DNA of 64,000 nt, taken from positions 2,501,501 through 2,565,500 of the forward strand of contig JAFCIZ010000002.1 in NCBI GenBank assembly GCA_017871115.1, given 5' to 3'. A program made the position numbers and the translations under genes. Source of the DNA: Cunninghamella blakesleeana. Taxonomy: Eukaryota > Mucoromycota > Mucoromycetes > Mucorales > Cunninghamellaceae. The notes under the pieces are model-generated. The model was not told where the DNA came from, made no database searches, and saw only the letters and a list, made by a program, of their open reading frames with translations. Of this stretch, positions 1 to 12,475 are shown piece after piece. How positions within the stretch are numbered: the first letter of the stretch is position 1; the number at the start of each line of letters is the position of its first letter.

Positions 1-3000
1 CTCTTATAGGTTGAATCATTCTTTGGATATAAGTTAAAAAATAAGATTCATCAAAGTCTTCTGAATGATGAGATATTGCAGATGTATAAGAACTTAATTT
101 TTCAATCATTAAATTTCTCTTTGAAAAGGATTTATCATGAATAGCCATTTTCTAATAAGATAAAAATAGATGATTTTATTAACAAATGAATAGATAAGAT
201 TCGTTTATATATATATATATATATACATCTATGAAAACTTACATTTAATTCTTGACTTCTTACAAAGGATTGTACTTGATCATGTTTACGTAATAAAGGA
301 TGCCTTTGTAAATAATCCATAAATTGAGTGATTTTTGTTAATGCAGATTCTAATAATACTCTTGGAGGTGGTTCTAAATCTACATTATTAGGGTGATAAA
401 GCGTTGCAAGGGTTGGTAAAAATAATTCTGGTATTTCATTCAATAATTCTTGACGTAAAAATATAAAGTCTTCTAATGATCGCTCTATGGTTGTAAAATG
501 AATTAGATCCGATGTCTATTTATGTGTTTATTTATTTTATTTTAAAAAAAAAATAAAATAAAATAAACAAATTAATAAAAAAGAAAGTAAAGAAAAGCCA
601 TTAAATAAATTATTATCAATGTATATTATTATAATTATCATTATTATGGTTATAATTAGTACCTTTCTACTTTTAATAACAAAACGAACAGGATCCGATT
701 TAACACGAGTAACAGCCCATAAACGATAAAACCGATCGTTTTTATCCGAATGAAAACGAGAAATGGTGATTGTTTTTAAATACCAAGTTTCAAAAATAGA
801 TATTATTTCATCATCTTGACATAAGTCAATTGGCCGTTGACCAGCATCATTTAATGCATTCATATTGGCACCTGATTTTAAAAGACATTCTATAAATAAA
901 CGACAGGTTTCAACAGAAACACGATTTCGTATCATATTAACCTTTAATGGTAGTAAAATAGATGGTGGTGGTGTAGATGAAGGTGTTATACATTGTTGTT
1001 GATCAGGGCGTACATAATGATCATTTTCTTTCATTGAACTAGATGACGATTGTGACAATGGTAAGGTTAATAATGTAGCTACTAAATGTAAAGGTGTATT
1101 TCCATAAAGTCGATCTCGAATATGTACTAAATCACGTAATGGGTAAACTAAATGATCTATATACCACTGTATTCTTGCTGTTTTTTTACTAGTATCCTCT
1201 TTCTCCTCTTCTTCATCATCTTCTAATTTATCCAATAAATACAAATGGCAAGCAATATAATGTAATCCGGATTGCCCATTACTATCTAAACGAAATTGAT
1301 CAATTTTAGGATGATTTAATAAAGACGCCATAGCATGTAATCTTCCATGATATGCCCAAGTTAACCAAGGTGATCTCCCAAAAGAATCAATGGTATCAAT
1401 CATATCGTCACTATAATGAATTAAACAAACCTGATCCCGACATAAATGATAAAATGTTTCATGAAGATGATTTGGTTGATGTTTTGCTGAAGGAGGCAAT
1501 TGTGTCAATAAATAATGTAACATACTGTGTGAATAAGGTGACCTTAAACAAGCCAAATGCAACGCTGTATTACCCAAATCGTCCGTGATATCTAACAATG
1601 CCCCATGATCTATTAAAATCTTCAAGATGGTAGGATCTTCATGATAGTAAGAAGCAATATGAACAGCAGTTCGACAATGATAGCGTGATTTACTCTTTGC
1701 ATTGATTTGATCTGGTTGCCATGGATAAGTGTCTAATATATATTTGACCAAAGTAATATTGCCTGATAAAACTGCCAACATTAATGTTGTTTCTCCATCA
1801 TCATTTTTAACTGTTGTCATTGATTCAAACTGTGCCAAAAACGGAATATCTATTAATTTTCCATATTTACATGCTACTAACAAAGGTGTATTACCCTGTT
1901 GATCACGTATAACAAAAGAGATAGGTGGGGGTGTATGGCACTGAAAATAAACTGTTTTTAATTCCAGTGATGAGAATGTATTTTGATTGTTATTATTATC
2001 ATTGCTGCCATTGCTATTATTATAGTAATAAAGAGCCTTTAAATAAGACCATAGTTGCGCATTTTGTTGTGAATGAAGAGCCAATTGAGATTCTGCTGTG
2101 TTTGATATATATTCTAAAACCCCTTCCAATGTGCTAAGAGCAAATCCATATTTTCCACGTATAACATCATGAGTAAATGAAAATTCTTTCATAAATGTCC
2201 AATGAGCTATTAAATGCGGTACTTTACTACGAATGATGGTGAATAAAAGAAGTGGAATCAAAATATCAGCTGTATCGATAGATGAGGAGGATTGTGATGA
2301 TAAGGTTTGTATTGTATTAAATATACAGTTTAATTTTTCAGAAGGTGTACGAAATGAAGCAATGTTTTGAAGAATAGATACCCCACGTTGAACCCGCTGA
2401 TGTATATCATTTGTTAATGATGGTAATCCAAGTTGTGTGATGTCAACGTCGCTTATTTTTTCTATAATATTTGATAAATGTAAATCACGTTGCAGTACCA
2501 CTTGAGTAATTTTAAAAAATACGATGTCATATGTTTGTTCCATAACATAACTGTATATAAAATGAGAATAATAATAATTAAAAATTAAAAAAAATTAAAA
2601 ATTATATATATATAATAAATTACGTTATAAAATATCTTACAATTCAAAGGCCGCATGAATTTCAGTTTGCATAAATTTATCAGCTGTTGCTAAACCATCT
2701 ATGTACTAAACAATATAAGTATATATTAATTATTACTCCCTTCTTTTTTTTATTATTATTATTACCATTTTCTTTTTTTTAATTTACTTTTTATTATTAT
2801 TACTTTATTTTATTTTATTACCTTTAATCCTTTTTCTAAAACTGTTCCTATTATATTTTGTAGTAAATCTAATTCATCACAATGAACTGCATCATCACAA
2901 GCACCTTGCACCATTTCTTGTAAAATAGGAAACGATTGATCATCCAAGCCATTAAGCATTTTTTGGAAACTACATGTATATATTTTATTTTAGTACCTTA

Positions 3001-3130
3001 TTATAAATGTAAATATATATATATATATATGTGTGTGTGTATATATGTATATATTTTACTCTTGTTATTTTTTCTACTATTATTTTATTTGTCTACCTTG
3101 ATTGATTAACAGGAATAGAAGAAAATGGCT

Positions 3131-3165
<35 letters not shown>

Positions 3166-4061
3166 ATTATTATTATTATCATTAAAAATAAAATAAAATT
3201 GAATAAATTGAACAAGAACCTATTTACTCTATATAATCTACCCACTCATAGTATTAATGATTTTTTTCTTTTTTCTTTTTTTCTTTTTTTTTTTTTCTTT
3301 TTTACCTGAACAACAATAGGACTGTCCAAATATAATAATACCAAAGGAACAATTAAATTTTCCAATAATAAAGAAGTAGAAGAAGAAGAAGGAGTGGTTG
3401 TCAAGTGATTAGGAGACGTCGACCTTATATGACTTAATTGAATATGAGCTTGACGAGTATGAGTGATAGAACAACGTACAGTAGTTGGAAACCCAGAACC
3501 CGTGATTAATTTGTTATTACCTGCATAAATGGTTTTATCGTTTAGGGTGGCTAAAGTTCTTTTCATTGAAATAGGATTATTATAATGTACATTATTATGG
3601 ATGGGTATATTATGATGATCAACACTTTGAGATCTTGGTTTATCTGGTAAAGGTTTACTATATCTACTACTACCGCTATTATTGTTGCTACTATTATTAT
3701 TATTTATAGTGTTGTTGCTATTTTCTATTTTAGGTGTAGCTATTTTATATAAAACTGAAGAAGCTGATAGTGAAGTACGTGGTTTTGGCCAATGAGTAGT
3801 ATCAGGTATAATAGGTATAATATGACTAGCTATTTAATAACAATAAAGAAAAAAAAAAAAAGTTAATATATATATATATAAATATTATTTTATTATTTTT
3901 AAAAAAGATCTATTACCCAAATAGTCATTGTCTATAGTATCGTCATTAGGTAAACTATTTACAGGTGGCAATAAAAGCACAATAGCTGTTGCTTCTTCTG
4001 GTAATTGTATTCTTGATTCATTATATAATTGATGGTAAAATGGATGAGGAAAAAATAACAT
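1..4061 (-). CDS. VPS9-ankyrin-PX protein, putative Rab5-family GEF (3' end outside window)
   Basis: Likely endosomal guanine-nucleotide exchange factor for Rab5/Vps21-type GTPases. Exons, 5' to 3': 4061-3917, 3829-3306, 3128-3097, 2969-2822, 2705-2641, 2550-663, 515-243, 151-1; all junctions keep frame. The N-terminal ~220 residues are Ser/Asn-rich. Then comes a VPS9-like helical domain (LLQNIIGTVLEKGLK, then YDIVFFKITQ, then DILIPLLLFTIIRSKVPHL), followed by ankyrin repeats (GNTPLLVACKYGK, DGETTLMLAVLSGN, LGNTALHLACL, YGNTPLHLVATLL). The C-terminal part resembles a PX domain (FYRLWAVTRVKSDPVRFVI, IERSLEDFIFLRQELL, FMDYLQRHPLLRKHDQVQSF). VPS9 plus ankyrins recalls metazoan ANKRD27/VARP; the PX part would add phosphoinositide binding. 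The start ATG at 4061 is the first in frame; a TAG acceptor just upstream leaves room for an earlier non-coding or coding exon. It is divergent from the YANK-type kinase gene. Domain calls are by eye. Confidence 0.82.
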
Positions 4062-4494
4062 AAAAAAAAATAGAACTAGAATAAATAATTAATATCAAGT
4101 TGAAAATAAATGAAGAAGAAAAAGAAAGAAAGAAAGAAAGAAAGAAAGAAAAAAAGGGAGAGGGACCATAAATGAAAAAAAGATAATCATTTAAAACACC
4201 GATGGCGTCAAGTCGAATCACAATAAAAAAAAAATAAGGGATAAAGAAAAATGAATCACTTTTTTATAAATTCTTTCTTTTTTATTTTACTTTTCTCTCT
4301 TCCTCTCTTTCTTTCTTTATTATTTATATTTATTGAACCTTTTTTTTTATTATTTTTTGTTATTTATTATTTTTATTTATTATTATTGTATTAATATAAA
4401 TATTTATATTATTTAAAAAATAACTACCCTTATATTTTATTAAAATATATACTTTATTATCATTCACTTCATTTGATTTATAAATATACATAGT
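4062..4494. promoter_or_regulatory. Shared divergent promoter region
   Basis: This 433-bp spacer separates the start codons of the VPS9-ankyrin-PX gene (-) and the YANK-type kinase (+). It holds a GAAA-type simple repeat around 4120-4152 and T-rich tracts. No clear TATA or known operator could be assigned. Confidence 0.4.
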
Positions 4495-6558
4495 ATGGGT
4501 ATCATTTGTTGTAAAGAAGAACCATTAGATTTAGATAGTGAAAGTAAGTACTTTATTTATTTTGTTAAGAAAAAGAAGAACATAAAATAGCCACTAATAG
4601 GGAGAGTGTGAGAGTGAAAGAAGGTTAATATTTTATTTTTTTGTGACATGGTTAAAAAAAAAAGAGGCAACTATATAATAGGGAGTGGGGAGAAATATGG
4701 GGTTAAAAAAAAAAAAAAAAGTTTTTTTATATATTAGGAGATTTAAAGGAGAGAGAACATGGATTAAGGTTAATTGTCAAAATAAGAAGTAAAAGAAGAT
4801 GGTTGTTTAAAAAAACTTGATTTTTAAGAAAAAAAGCTGTATAAACCAATTTAATGATGATGATAATGATAAGAATTGAATTCTCCTTATGATGATTTTC
4901 CCCTCATTTACTTGATTTTTTTTATTATTATTTATTAATTCTAAACTATAGTTGATTTGACACATTTTGCACTGTTAAGATCAGTTGGTAAAGGAGCCTT
5001 TGGGAAAGTTCGAGTGGTACAACATAAAGGAACAAAACAACTCTATGCATTAAAATATATCAATAAAGTAAAATGTATTAAAATGCGCGCTGTCGACAAT
5101 ATTATATCTGAAAGAAGAATTATGGAACAATTAAATTATAATTTCATTGTCAATTTACGTTATGCTTTTCAAGATGATGAAAATTTATTTATGGTGATTG
5201 ATTTAATGCTTGGTGGCGATTTACGTTTTCATATGGATCGAATGGGCCATTTTGATGAAGAATATGTTAAATTTTATGCTGCTGAAATTGCTCTTGGTGT
5301 TCACTATCTTCATGAACATAACATAGTTCATAGGTAAAGTATAGAAAATAAAAATCAATAAAGATGATAGACGGCTAATTTTATGTTGATCTTTTATTTT
5401 TTCTATATTTTTTATACAAAATTAGAGATTTAAAGCCAGATAACATTTTACTAGATGAAAAAGGTCATGCTCATTTAACTGACTTTAATATTGCTGTACA
5501 GTTTTCCGAAAAAAAACCTTTAACTTCGGTAGCTGGTTCTATGGCTTATATGGCTCCTGAAATATTAAGAAAGCGTGGCTATTTTGCTTCTGTGGATTGG
5601 TGGTCCTTAGGCATTGTATGCTATGAATTATTATTTGGCAAGGTGAGTAAATGAATATAATCACACATATATATAATGGAAAAGGAAAAAAAAAAAAGAA
5701 AACTAATTCAAATAATCACAATCATATATAGAGGCCATTTAAAGGAAAATCGAATGAATCATTAAAACAAGCTATTCTTAATAGTCCAATTGAATTTTGT
5801 GATGAACCAAAAGTATCAGTTGAAGCAATTCAATTTATTAAAGGTTTATTAACAAGAGAAGTTAATGAAAGATTAGGTGTTGGTCAACATGGTTTTGAAA
5901 AATTAAAAGCTCATCCTTGGTTTAAATCTATACAATGGGATAAATTGGAAGAAAAAAAACTGGAATCGCCATTTATACCTGACGTAAAGCAGAAAAAAAA
6001 AAAAGGAAAAGATAAATAAATATAGCAATTTATTTTAGTATTCCTTCTTATTTATTATTATTTATTTTTGACATCTTTAGGACAAACGTGCTAATTTTGA
6101 TCCAACTCATGAACTTGAAGAAATATTATTAGAAGATAATCCACTAAAAGCAAAGAAACGAATGGCTAAAAAATGTGGATCAAATACAGATATGAATAAT
6201 AGTTTTAAGCAAAATGAACTATATTCGGATCCGGAATATCAAGTCATGGAAAATAAATTTTTGACCTTTGATTTCACAAAACCTGAACAAAATATGAAAT
6301 ATAAACGATTAGCTATGCAACAACAATATGCAACAAATAATAAAGATTTCCAACAAAAACAATATGTTGTAAGTTTTATATATAAGTATGGTTATTATTA
6401 TAGTTTTACGTATTTAATCGGTGAATTATAATTTTTTTTATTTTATTATTGTTATATAGAAAAAGAAGGGAAATATCTTGGATGATTCTTCAAGTTCAAC
6501 CTCTCAGGCAAATACTCTTTATGAATCTTTAGCTCCAAAACCGTCCATATCTGAATGA
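4495..6558 (+). CDS. YANK/STK32-family Ser/Thr protein kinase
   Basis: AGC-type kinase of the YANK (STK32) family. Exons 4495-4543, 4952-5333, 5426-5642, 5732-5983, 6081-6368, 6460-6558 give 428 aa. The start MGIICCKEEP fits N-myristoylation at Gly2 plus palmitoylation of Cys5/Cys6, so membrane attachment is likely. Kinase landmarks: GKGAFGKV loop, ALKYINK lysine, HRDLKPDN catalytic loop, then DFN in place of the usual DFG, and APEILRKRGYF. From memory, DFN and the phrases FMVIDLMLGGDLR and LTDFNIAVQ are typical of STK32 kinases, so DFN here is a family trait, not a defect. The tail contains EPEQ/FDFT-like hydrophobic segments (FLTFDFTKPEQN) resembling an AGC C-terminal extension. Substrates are unknown. 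Intron 1 is unusually long (about 408 nt) and A-rich. Confidence 0.9.
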
Positions 6559-8001
6559 AAAATATAAAATAGGTTGATTTTTATTTGATTTTTGTAAGAT
6601 GTTTTTATTATTTCCCTCTCCTCCCTTTTTTTTATTTTACTTTTCCTCGATTCCATTATACTATAAAAAAAGAAAAAAGAAAAAAAACTGTTTTGGCATT
6701 ATATTTTATTTTATTTTATTCTACATATATTTATAACAATATTTCTTTATCATATTATCATTTGTTGAAATAGTAAATACTAATACTAATACTAATTACC
6801 TATAATATTAATAATAATACCAATAATAAATTTTTTTAATACCAATTTTAATAAATGTCTTTTTTTATAAAAAAAAAAGTTTATTTACGTATACAAAAAA
6901 TAAGCTTCTCTTTTAAAAAAACAAAAACTTTATAAACTATTAAAAACAAACAAAATAAGAAAGATTGAATGTTTACCTCATGGCGTTATTATTTTAAAAA
7001 AAAACTTTCTTTAAATCATTAACTTTTTCTAAAATAATCCAAAATTAATCATATATACAATAAAAAACGTGGCTAACATGATCATCAAAACACAAATAAC
7101 TTTGATGTATATATATATATGTATAAATTAAACACCATAAAAAACACCTTTACATATATATTAGAAAAAAAAAAAAAGAAAATAGATAATGATAATAGTT
7201 AGTTTAAAAAATTAATATTTTCCCATTGCCTAAAAAAAGAAAATATATAATATAACTTGGGTTTTTAATAACAGATATATATATATAATTGATGTACAAA
7301 TAAAAAAAAAATCCAACAACTTATTGGTGAACTAAATCCATATATATATGATCAAAGCGTATTGTGTTACTTTTTTTTTTAAAAAAAAAAAAAGATATAT
7401 GTGGGGTAATATAAAATAAAAAATATATCACTATAAAAATTAAAAAATATACCCACTATAAAAAAAAATATACCCTGTTGAACTTTATTGATCTACCTTA
7501 TTATTATTTTTTCCAAATTGGTTATTTCATTTAAAACTTCATCCAACTTCATACGTAAAAAAAATAAAAAAAAATAATATATATTTGGGGTATTTATTTG
7601 TTAATTATTGTGTATTATGATTGGGTCATTGTTTTTTGTTCAATGATTTAAACTTTCTTTTATACATACGCATGTACCTTTTTTTTTTTAACAAAAATGA
7701 TATGAAGAAGGAAAAGTCGGACAAAAATTATAAAAAGTCGGGATTTTACTCATAAAAAAAATAGAAACAAAACCTTAATGAGACACATATATATAATTAA
7801 ACAAATGTACATAAGATTTATTATGGATAAAAAAAATCTACTAAATAAATGATAAAAGAGATAATAAGAATAATTTTACAAATGAAAGATGATGGTAATG
7901 TGAAAGAAAAAAATAGAAAATAAAATAAAAGGTCATAAAATAACATAAAATCATACATAATAAATAATAAAAAATAAAAAAATACATAAATATATAATAA
8001 T
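6559..8001. other. Intergenic, convergent 3' flanks, no gene seen
   Basis: AT-rich spacer between the 3' ends of the kinase (+) and the Myb gene (-). It contains A/T homopolymers and short (AT)n tracts; open frames here are low-complexity. No tRNA, snoRNA or conserved coding pattern was seen. Confidence 0.5.
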
Positions 8002-9084
8002 TTAAAAAGGGAATTGATGAGTTAAAAGGTCAGACAACATCAAATCGGAGTCAGGAAGCATAAGAGAGGGTAATTCTGGGTCAAAACGGAAAAATTCACA
8101 AGGAGTGAATAAAGTTTGTTGTGGATGAATAGTTTCTTCTTCATCAGAAGGAATTAACATTTCGTCTAAAGAGGAAGAAGGTGAAGAGGGTGATAAACAA
8201 AAATAATCGGTTTCGCTAGGATCAACAGCTACTGTAATGCTGTGAGGGAATTGCATAAATTGGTGTAGTTGTTGATGTGATTGAGATGAAGGGGAGGGTA
8301 CTTGATCCGTAGGTGTCACTGGAGGTGTAGATAATAATAATAAATGCTGGTCGTCATCCATAGATGATAATGAAGATAAACCAGGAGAAAGGGGTGATGA
8401 TAATTTATCCACCAGGGATAAAGATAAAGGTGATGAAGAAGGTGATGGTGTAATAAGAGGTGATTGATTTTTTAATTTGATGGTATTCTTTGTTGTTGTT
8501 GTTTTTGTTACATTTGACGATGATTTTTTTAATTGCTTTTCTCTTCTTGATTTAATTTGATTCCATCTTGTTCTACATTGTCTTTGTGTTCTACCATAAA
8601 TCATGCTTGATACTCTAATCCAACAACATCCAAATCTTGCCACACCTTCTTTTAACATTTCATCTTCTTCTTTTTTCCATCTTCCTTTTCTTACTGTATC
8701 GTCAAGAGCTTCTGTCCATCTTGCTTGACATTGGATGCTTGTGCGGTTTGGTATATGCTGAGCTATTTTATTCCATGGTAAAACACTTTTATTTCCATAC
8801 TTTTTGACGGCTTCTGTTAAGGCTTCATCTTCTTCTGGTAACCATCTCCCTTTGCGTACGTTTGCGCTATCCAATACTCCGTGCCAGCGGCTTGAACATT
8901 GAACAGGCGTTCTATTTTCTATTCTTGAGGCTATCAAAGACCATTTATGAGGACCAAATTCTTTTACAGCTTCTATTAAAAGGTTATCTTCTTCAGGTGT
9001 CCAACGACAATAAAATGGTATTGATCTTGACGAGTCTTGTTTAAATACAGAGAAACTACCAGTAGATTCTTCTTGATGTGACAT
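8002..9084 (-). CDS. Three-repeat Myb-like DNA-binding protein
   Basis: Single-exon gene of 360 aa; probable nuclear transcription regulator. Three tandem Myb/SANT repeats fill residues ~28-180. Repeat 1 starts WTPEEDNLLIEAV and has KWSLIASRI; repeat 2 starts GRWLPEEDEALTEAV with PWNKIAQHIPNRT; repeat 3 starts GRWKKEEDEMLKEGV with WIRVSSMIYGRT. Each repeat keeps the regularly spaced Trp (or W/I) core and the recognition helix R(T/S)xxQCxxRW. The rest is Ser/Pro/Thr-rich with many SPSS-type stretches and an acidic, hydrophobic C-terminus (LPSLMLPDSDLMLSDLL) that could be an activation domain. Similar architecture is seen in c-Myb-like and Bas1/snRNA-activating proteins; the specific orthologue cannot be decided. 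The start ATG at 9084 precedes the first repeat by 27 residues. Confidence 0.85.
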   Translation of the reverse strand: MSHQEESTGSFSVFKQDSSRSIPFYCRWTPEEDNLLIEAVKEFGPHKWSLIASRIENRTPVQCSSRWHGVLDSANVRKGRWLPEEDEALTEAVKKYGNKSVLPWNKIAQHIPNRTSIQCQARWTEALDDTVRKGRWKKEEDEMLKEGVARFGCCWIRVSSMIYGRTQRQCRTRWNQIKSRREKQLKKSSSNVTKTTTTKNTIKLKNQSPLITPSPSSSPLSLSLVDKLSSPLSPGLSSLSSMDDDQHLLLLSTPPVTPTDQVPSPSSQSHQQLHQFMQFPHSITVAVDPSETDYFCLSPSSPSSSLDEMLIPSDEEETIHPQQTLFTPCEFFRFDPELPSLMLPDSDLMLSDLLTHQFPF

Positions 9085-9913
9085 AATAATAAATACAAAT
9101 ATAATACAAATATAATAATAATAAGAAAAGTGATATATGTTTTGTGTTAATAAAAAAATAAAATTGTAAAAGGAAAAAGTGATAAAGAAAAAAGAAAAGA
9201 AGTAAAAAAAAAAAAGGGAAGAAAGAAAAGTGTTTAAATAACGTTTTTTTTTTTTACCTTTGGATTTTATCTAGAGACAACTCTATATTCTTTCCACCGA
9301 GTCAAAATTCCTATAAAAAAAACAAAGACTCTTTTGGTAAAGGAAGAGCCAAAGAATAAAAAAAAACCCAACGTAGTGCACCAACCAGAGCGGAGGGTAT
9401 TATTTTTTAATAATCAAAGCAGTTGATTGGTTAAATCAATCTTATTATATCTTATAAGTAAAATGAAGGTATATTTGTGTTGTTAATCGGAAATTCAACT
9501 TCAAATCACTTTTGTATAACAATGGTTGGTTCATATATTAACAATAAGGTTTTTCTCTAAAAAAAAAATAAATAAAAAATATGGCTGGTTAATAAAAATG
9601 TGGAGAGATTGTCAAAATAAGTATATATATTTTTTATTTTTATTTTTACCTTTTTATTAAAAAGTATATGACCCTTTCCCACGAAGCAGATGTTTATAGT
9701 TAATCTAGCTTTTTAACAACTCTAAATGAAGTAAATCAATGCATTCTCTATTTTTTGTTTCCGTTTTCACCCTGTTTTTTCGTCCACATGGCCGTCCTTT
9801 CAATTCAAAAACTATAATAAAGATTTTTATATTATTTTATACGTATATATATATATATATATATATATATTCTTTTTCTTTTTTTTTAAAAAAAATTCAT
9901 ATAATTATTCCAT

Positions 9914-9954
<41 letters not shown>

Positions 9955-9984
9955 TTATTTATTTTTATTAAAAAAAAGGATATA
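9085..9984. promoter_or_regulatory. Upstream region of the Myb gene, 3' flank of the next gene
   Basis: About 900 bp. It contains an inverted CCAAT element (GATTGGTT near 9425-9432), the 12-mer ACCAACCAGAGC at 9380-9391 that recurs at 18842-18853, and long (TA)n tracts near 9845-9870 and 9918-9950. No gene is supported; the open frame over the TA tracts is repeat-derived. Confidence 0.4.
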
Positions 9985-10671
9985 TCATTGAACGTCTTTT
10001 CTATTATTTTTGGACTCTTCAAATAATTGTCTATAAGTTTTTCTACTGTCTAAAGATGAGCTTGGTGTGAATTTTTTTTGAATACTCGACTGTTTAGTCA
10101 TTGCCTATATATTTCATTGATTAATAAATGATGTTATTATAATTATCATTATTGTCGATATCATATACATATATATGTCTTTTTAAAAGAAGTTCTATTT
10201 TTCAGTTACCGATAAAGAAGAATCTGCACTTGAATATCCATGTGGTGTGGGTATAGGTAAATTTCGTAAAGTTGAGGCCCATTTTTCCTAAAATATACAA
10301 ATATTGATAGACATTTAAGTTATTTAGATTGCTAATATAGAGTAATTATATTAAAATGGATGAAAAAGTAGATTTACCATAGCTAATTCGCGTGCTTTTT
10401 TTTCAGCTTCGATAGCCTTTTTTCTAGCTATATTAATAATGTTGTATTGACGTTCTCTCTCTTCCCATTGGGCTTTTTGTTGTAAATAAGTTTGATCTTC
10501 TATTATTGTTTCATTACTATTATTATCAGTATTATTAGTTAAAGATTGTTGTTCTTTTAATTGAATGGCTGCTTTTTGTCTTTTTTGTCTTCTTTTTCCT
10601 TTTTTAAGCTGTTTTCTAAATATATGTCTAGGTAAACGTGTTGAATCTTTTTTTTCTAATTCGTTTGGCAT
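9985..10671 (-). CDS. Small basic coiled-coil protein, unrecognised
   Basis: Not recognised. Spliced model: 10671-10378, 10287-10210, 10104-9985, giving 163 aa ending in DVQ-stop. The N-terminal part is very basic (RHIFRKQLKKGKRRQKRQ), followed by a Gln/Asn-rich stretch, then a charged helix (QWEERERQYNIINIARKKA, EAEKKARELAMEKW), then LPIPTPHGYSS and a Ser/Lys tail. Intron borders are clear (GTAAAT...TAG and GTAACT...TAG) and the frame is kept, so the gene looks real. The ATG at 10671 is the first in frame, but a pyrimidine tract before an AG a few codons inside allows an additional 5' exon (candidate exon pieces exist near 10760-10790 and 10905-10950). A basic RNA- or ribosome-associated protein is possible but is only a guess. 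Confidence 0.6.
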
Positions 10672-12475
10672 AAATAATTCAACAAGTAAAGAAGGATAAA
10701 AAAATAAAAAATTAATCAAAAAAAAATAAAGCGGAATTTAATTTTTTTTTCTTACACTAAAATTTTTTATGCTTGGGACCTAAAATTTAGAAAAAAATAT
10801 TAATTTCAAATCTATTTTTTATATAAAAAACATATCACACTTTGTCTTTAAAATGCATCATAATTAATCAAATTATTTTTGTCTATATTTTTTTTTGTAT
10901 TTTACCTTTAAAATCGATAATACTCTTTCTAAGAACTGATTTTGCGATTATGAAAAGTTATATTTTGCCAAATATAGCTATATAATGATAATAAATTTGT
11001 AACTTAATTTTCACAGAAATATCTTGAATGTTCATGGATTTAATAAAAGGTTAAATTTTGGGTAAAGTATTTATTTTTTTAAAAGATAATAAACCAAATT
11101 ACTCTTAATTATTATCTATATAAAAAATCAACTTTAATAAATTAAATTTAAATATTCACTGATTAATTTAAGAGTTCATATACAAACTAAATATCTATTT
11201 TCACTCTAGAGGTAATAGATACAAATGACCTGAAAATTTACTAGCTCGTTAATATGACCATTATTTATATGTAGACAAATTTTCATAAACTAAACCTCTT
11301 TTGTTTATGGATATATTTTAAATATAAGTTTAGAGCTAAACAATTACATTTCTATATAAATAATAAAGCTATTGATATAATATTTTAAAAGATTGTTGAT
11401 ATTATTATATTCTATATGTAAATTAATTTTGGTAGAATGATTGTGAATATCCATAGACTTACTTAAAGGACCATACATGGACTAGATGTTTATATATCTT
11501 ATAACAAAGATGAAAATAATTTGAAAAGACTCGAAAAGAATTGATAATAAAACGAGAAAACTCAGACATTTTTAAAAAGCTCACTACTTTATTATTTATA
11601 TATTTTTCAGCTTGATATGCACTAATAATTTGACGAAAAATACCGCGATAAAACTGATTTGTATAATATTAAGCTAGTTGCAAATTAACTTGATATTATT
11701 AAATTTAATATAAAAACATTAAATTTTGAAAGGAAAGTAAAAAATTCAAACACTGCTTTTTATACAGTTTCTCGAATAATATAATAAATCTACTTTTTAA
11801 GTTTTTCTTTTTATTTTTTCTTTTATATTACTTTTATATATAGTTATTTTTTGTAACATATTATCCCTCTTATATATATATATATATATATGTAAATTTC
11901 AAATTTGGACAACTAAAAAATATAAATCTGTACTTTATAATTATATACGGATCAAAATTTTTGGTTTTTATTGAAAATATGCTCTTCAACATGTATAATA
12001 ACAATAAAAAAAATAAAGTAATAAGAATAAAAAGTGAATAATCTTTTATTTTAAAATTAAAAATATTGTAAAATAAAAATAAAATAGTGAAATAAACGAT
12101 GAATGATAATTGTAATAGATTTTAATATTTTGTCATAGTTAATTATTATTCTTGTTTTCATTTTTATCTTTTAATCCAATTTATTATCTAATACTAAGAA
12201 AAAAAGATAGATAATATATCGAGGTATGGAATAGAACTGATAAATAACTATATTTATACATGTCAATAACTTAAAAATATAAAATTGAAATTAATATTAT
12301 TACTTTATTAGTGATATTATTGCCATTTTAAAAAAACAAAATAGGCAAAATTTTGGATTAAAACTGCATTAATGAATTACTAACGGAGATTAAAAAATAA
12401 TATAAAAAGAATAAAATTCAAAAATTTAGGCGATTTGATTTTTTTATCCCTCCCCTATAAACGAGTGTTGTCGAA
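10672..12475. other. 1.8-kb stretch without a recognised gene
   Basis: AT-rich but with fewer homopolymers and microsatellites than other spacers here, and stops in all frames. Possible 5' exon pieces of the gene at 9985-10671 lie at its left end. No transposon motif, tRNA or snoRNA was identified. It may be degenerate mobile DNA or an unannotated non-coding RNA; nothing decisive is visible. Confidence 0.4.

Noticed and set aside
4844..4915. ATGATGA motifs in intron 1 of the YANK-type kinase as a possible C/D snoRNA
   Set aside because: No CTGA box at suitable distance, no terminal stem and no rRNA complementarity seen.
5201..5500. DFN instead of DFG in the YANK-type kinase as a sign of a dead kinase
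   Set aside because: From memory DFN is normal in STK32/YANK kinases; all other catalytic residues are present.
9739..10026. Open frame across (TA)n tracts upstream of the Myb gene
   Set aside because: Residues come from TA repeats (IYIYIY) and it overlaps the last exon of the gene on the other strand.
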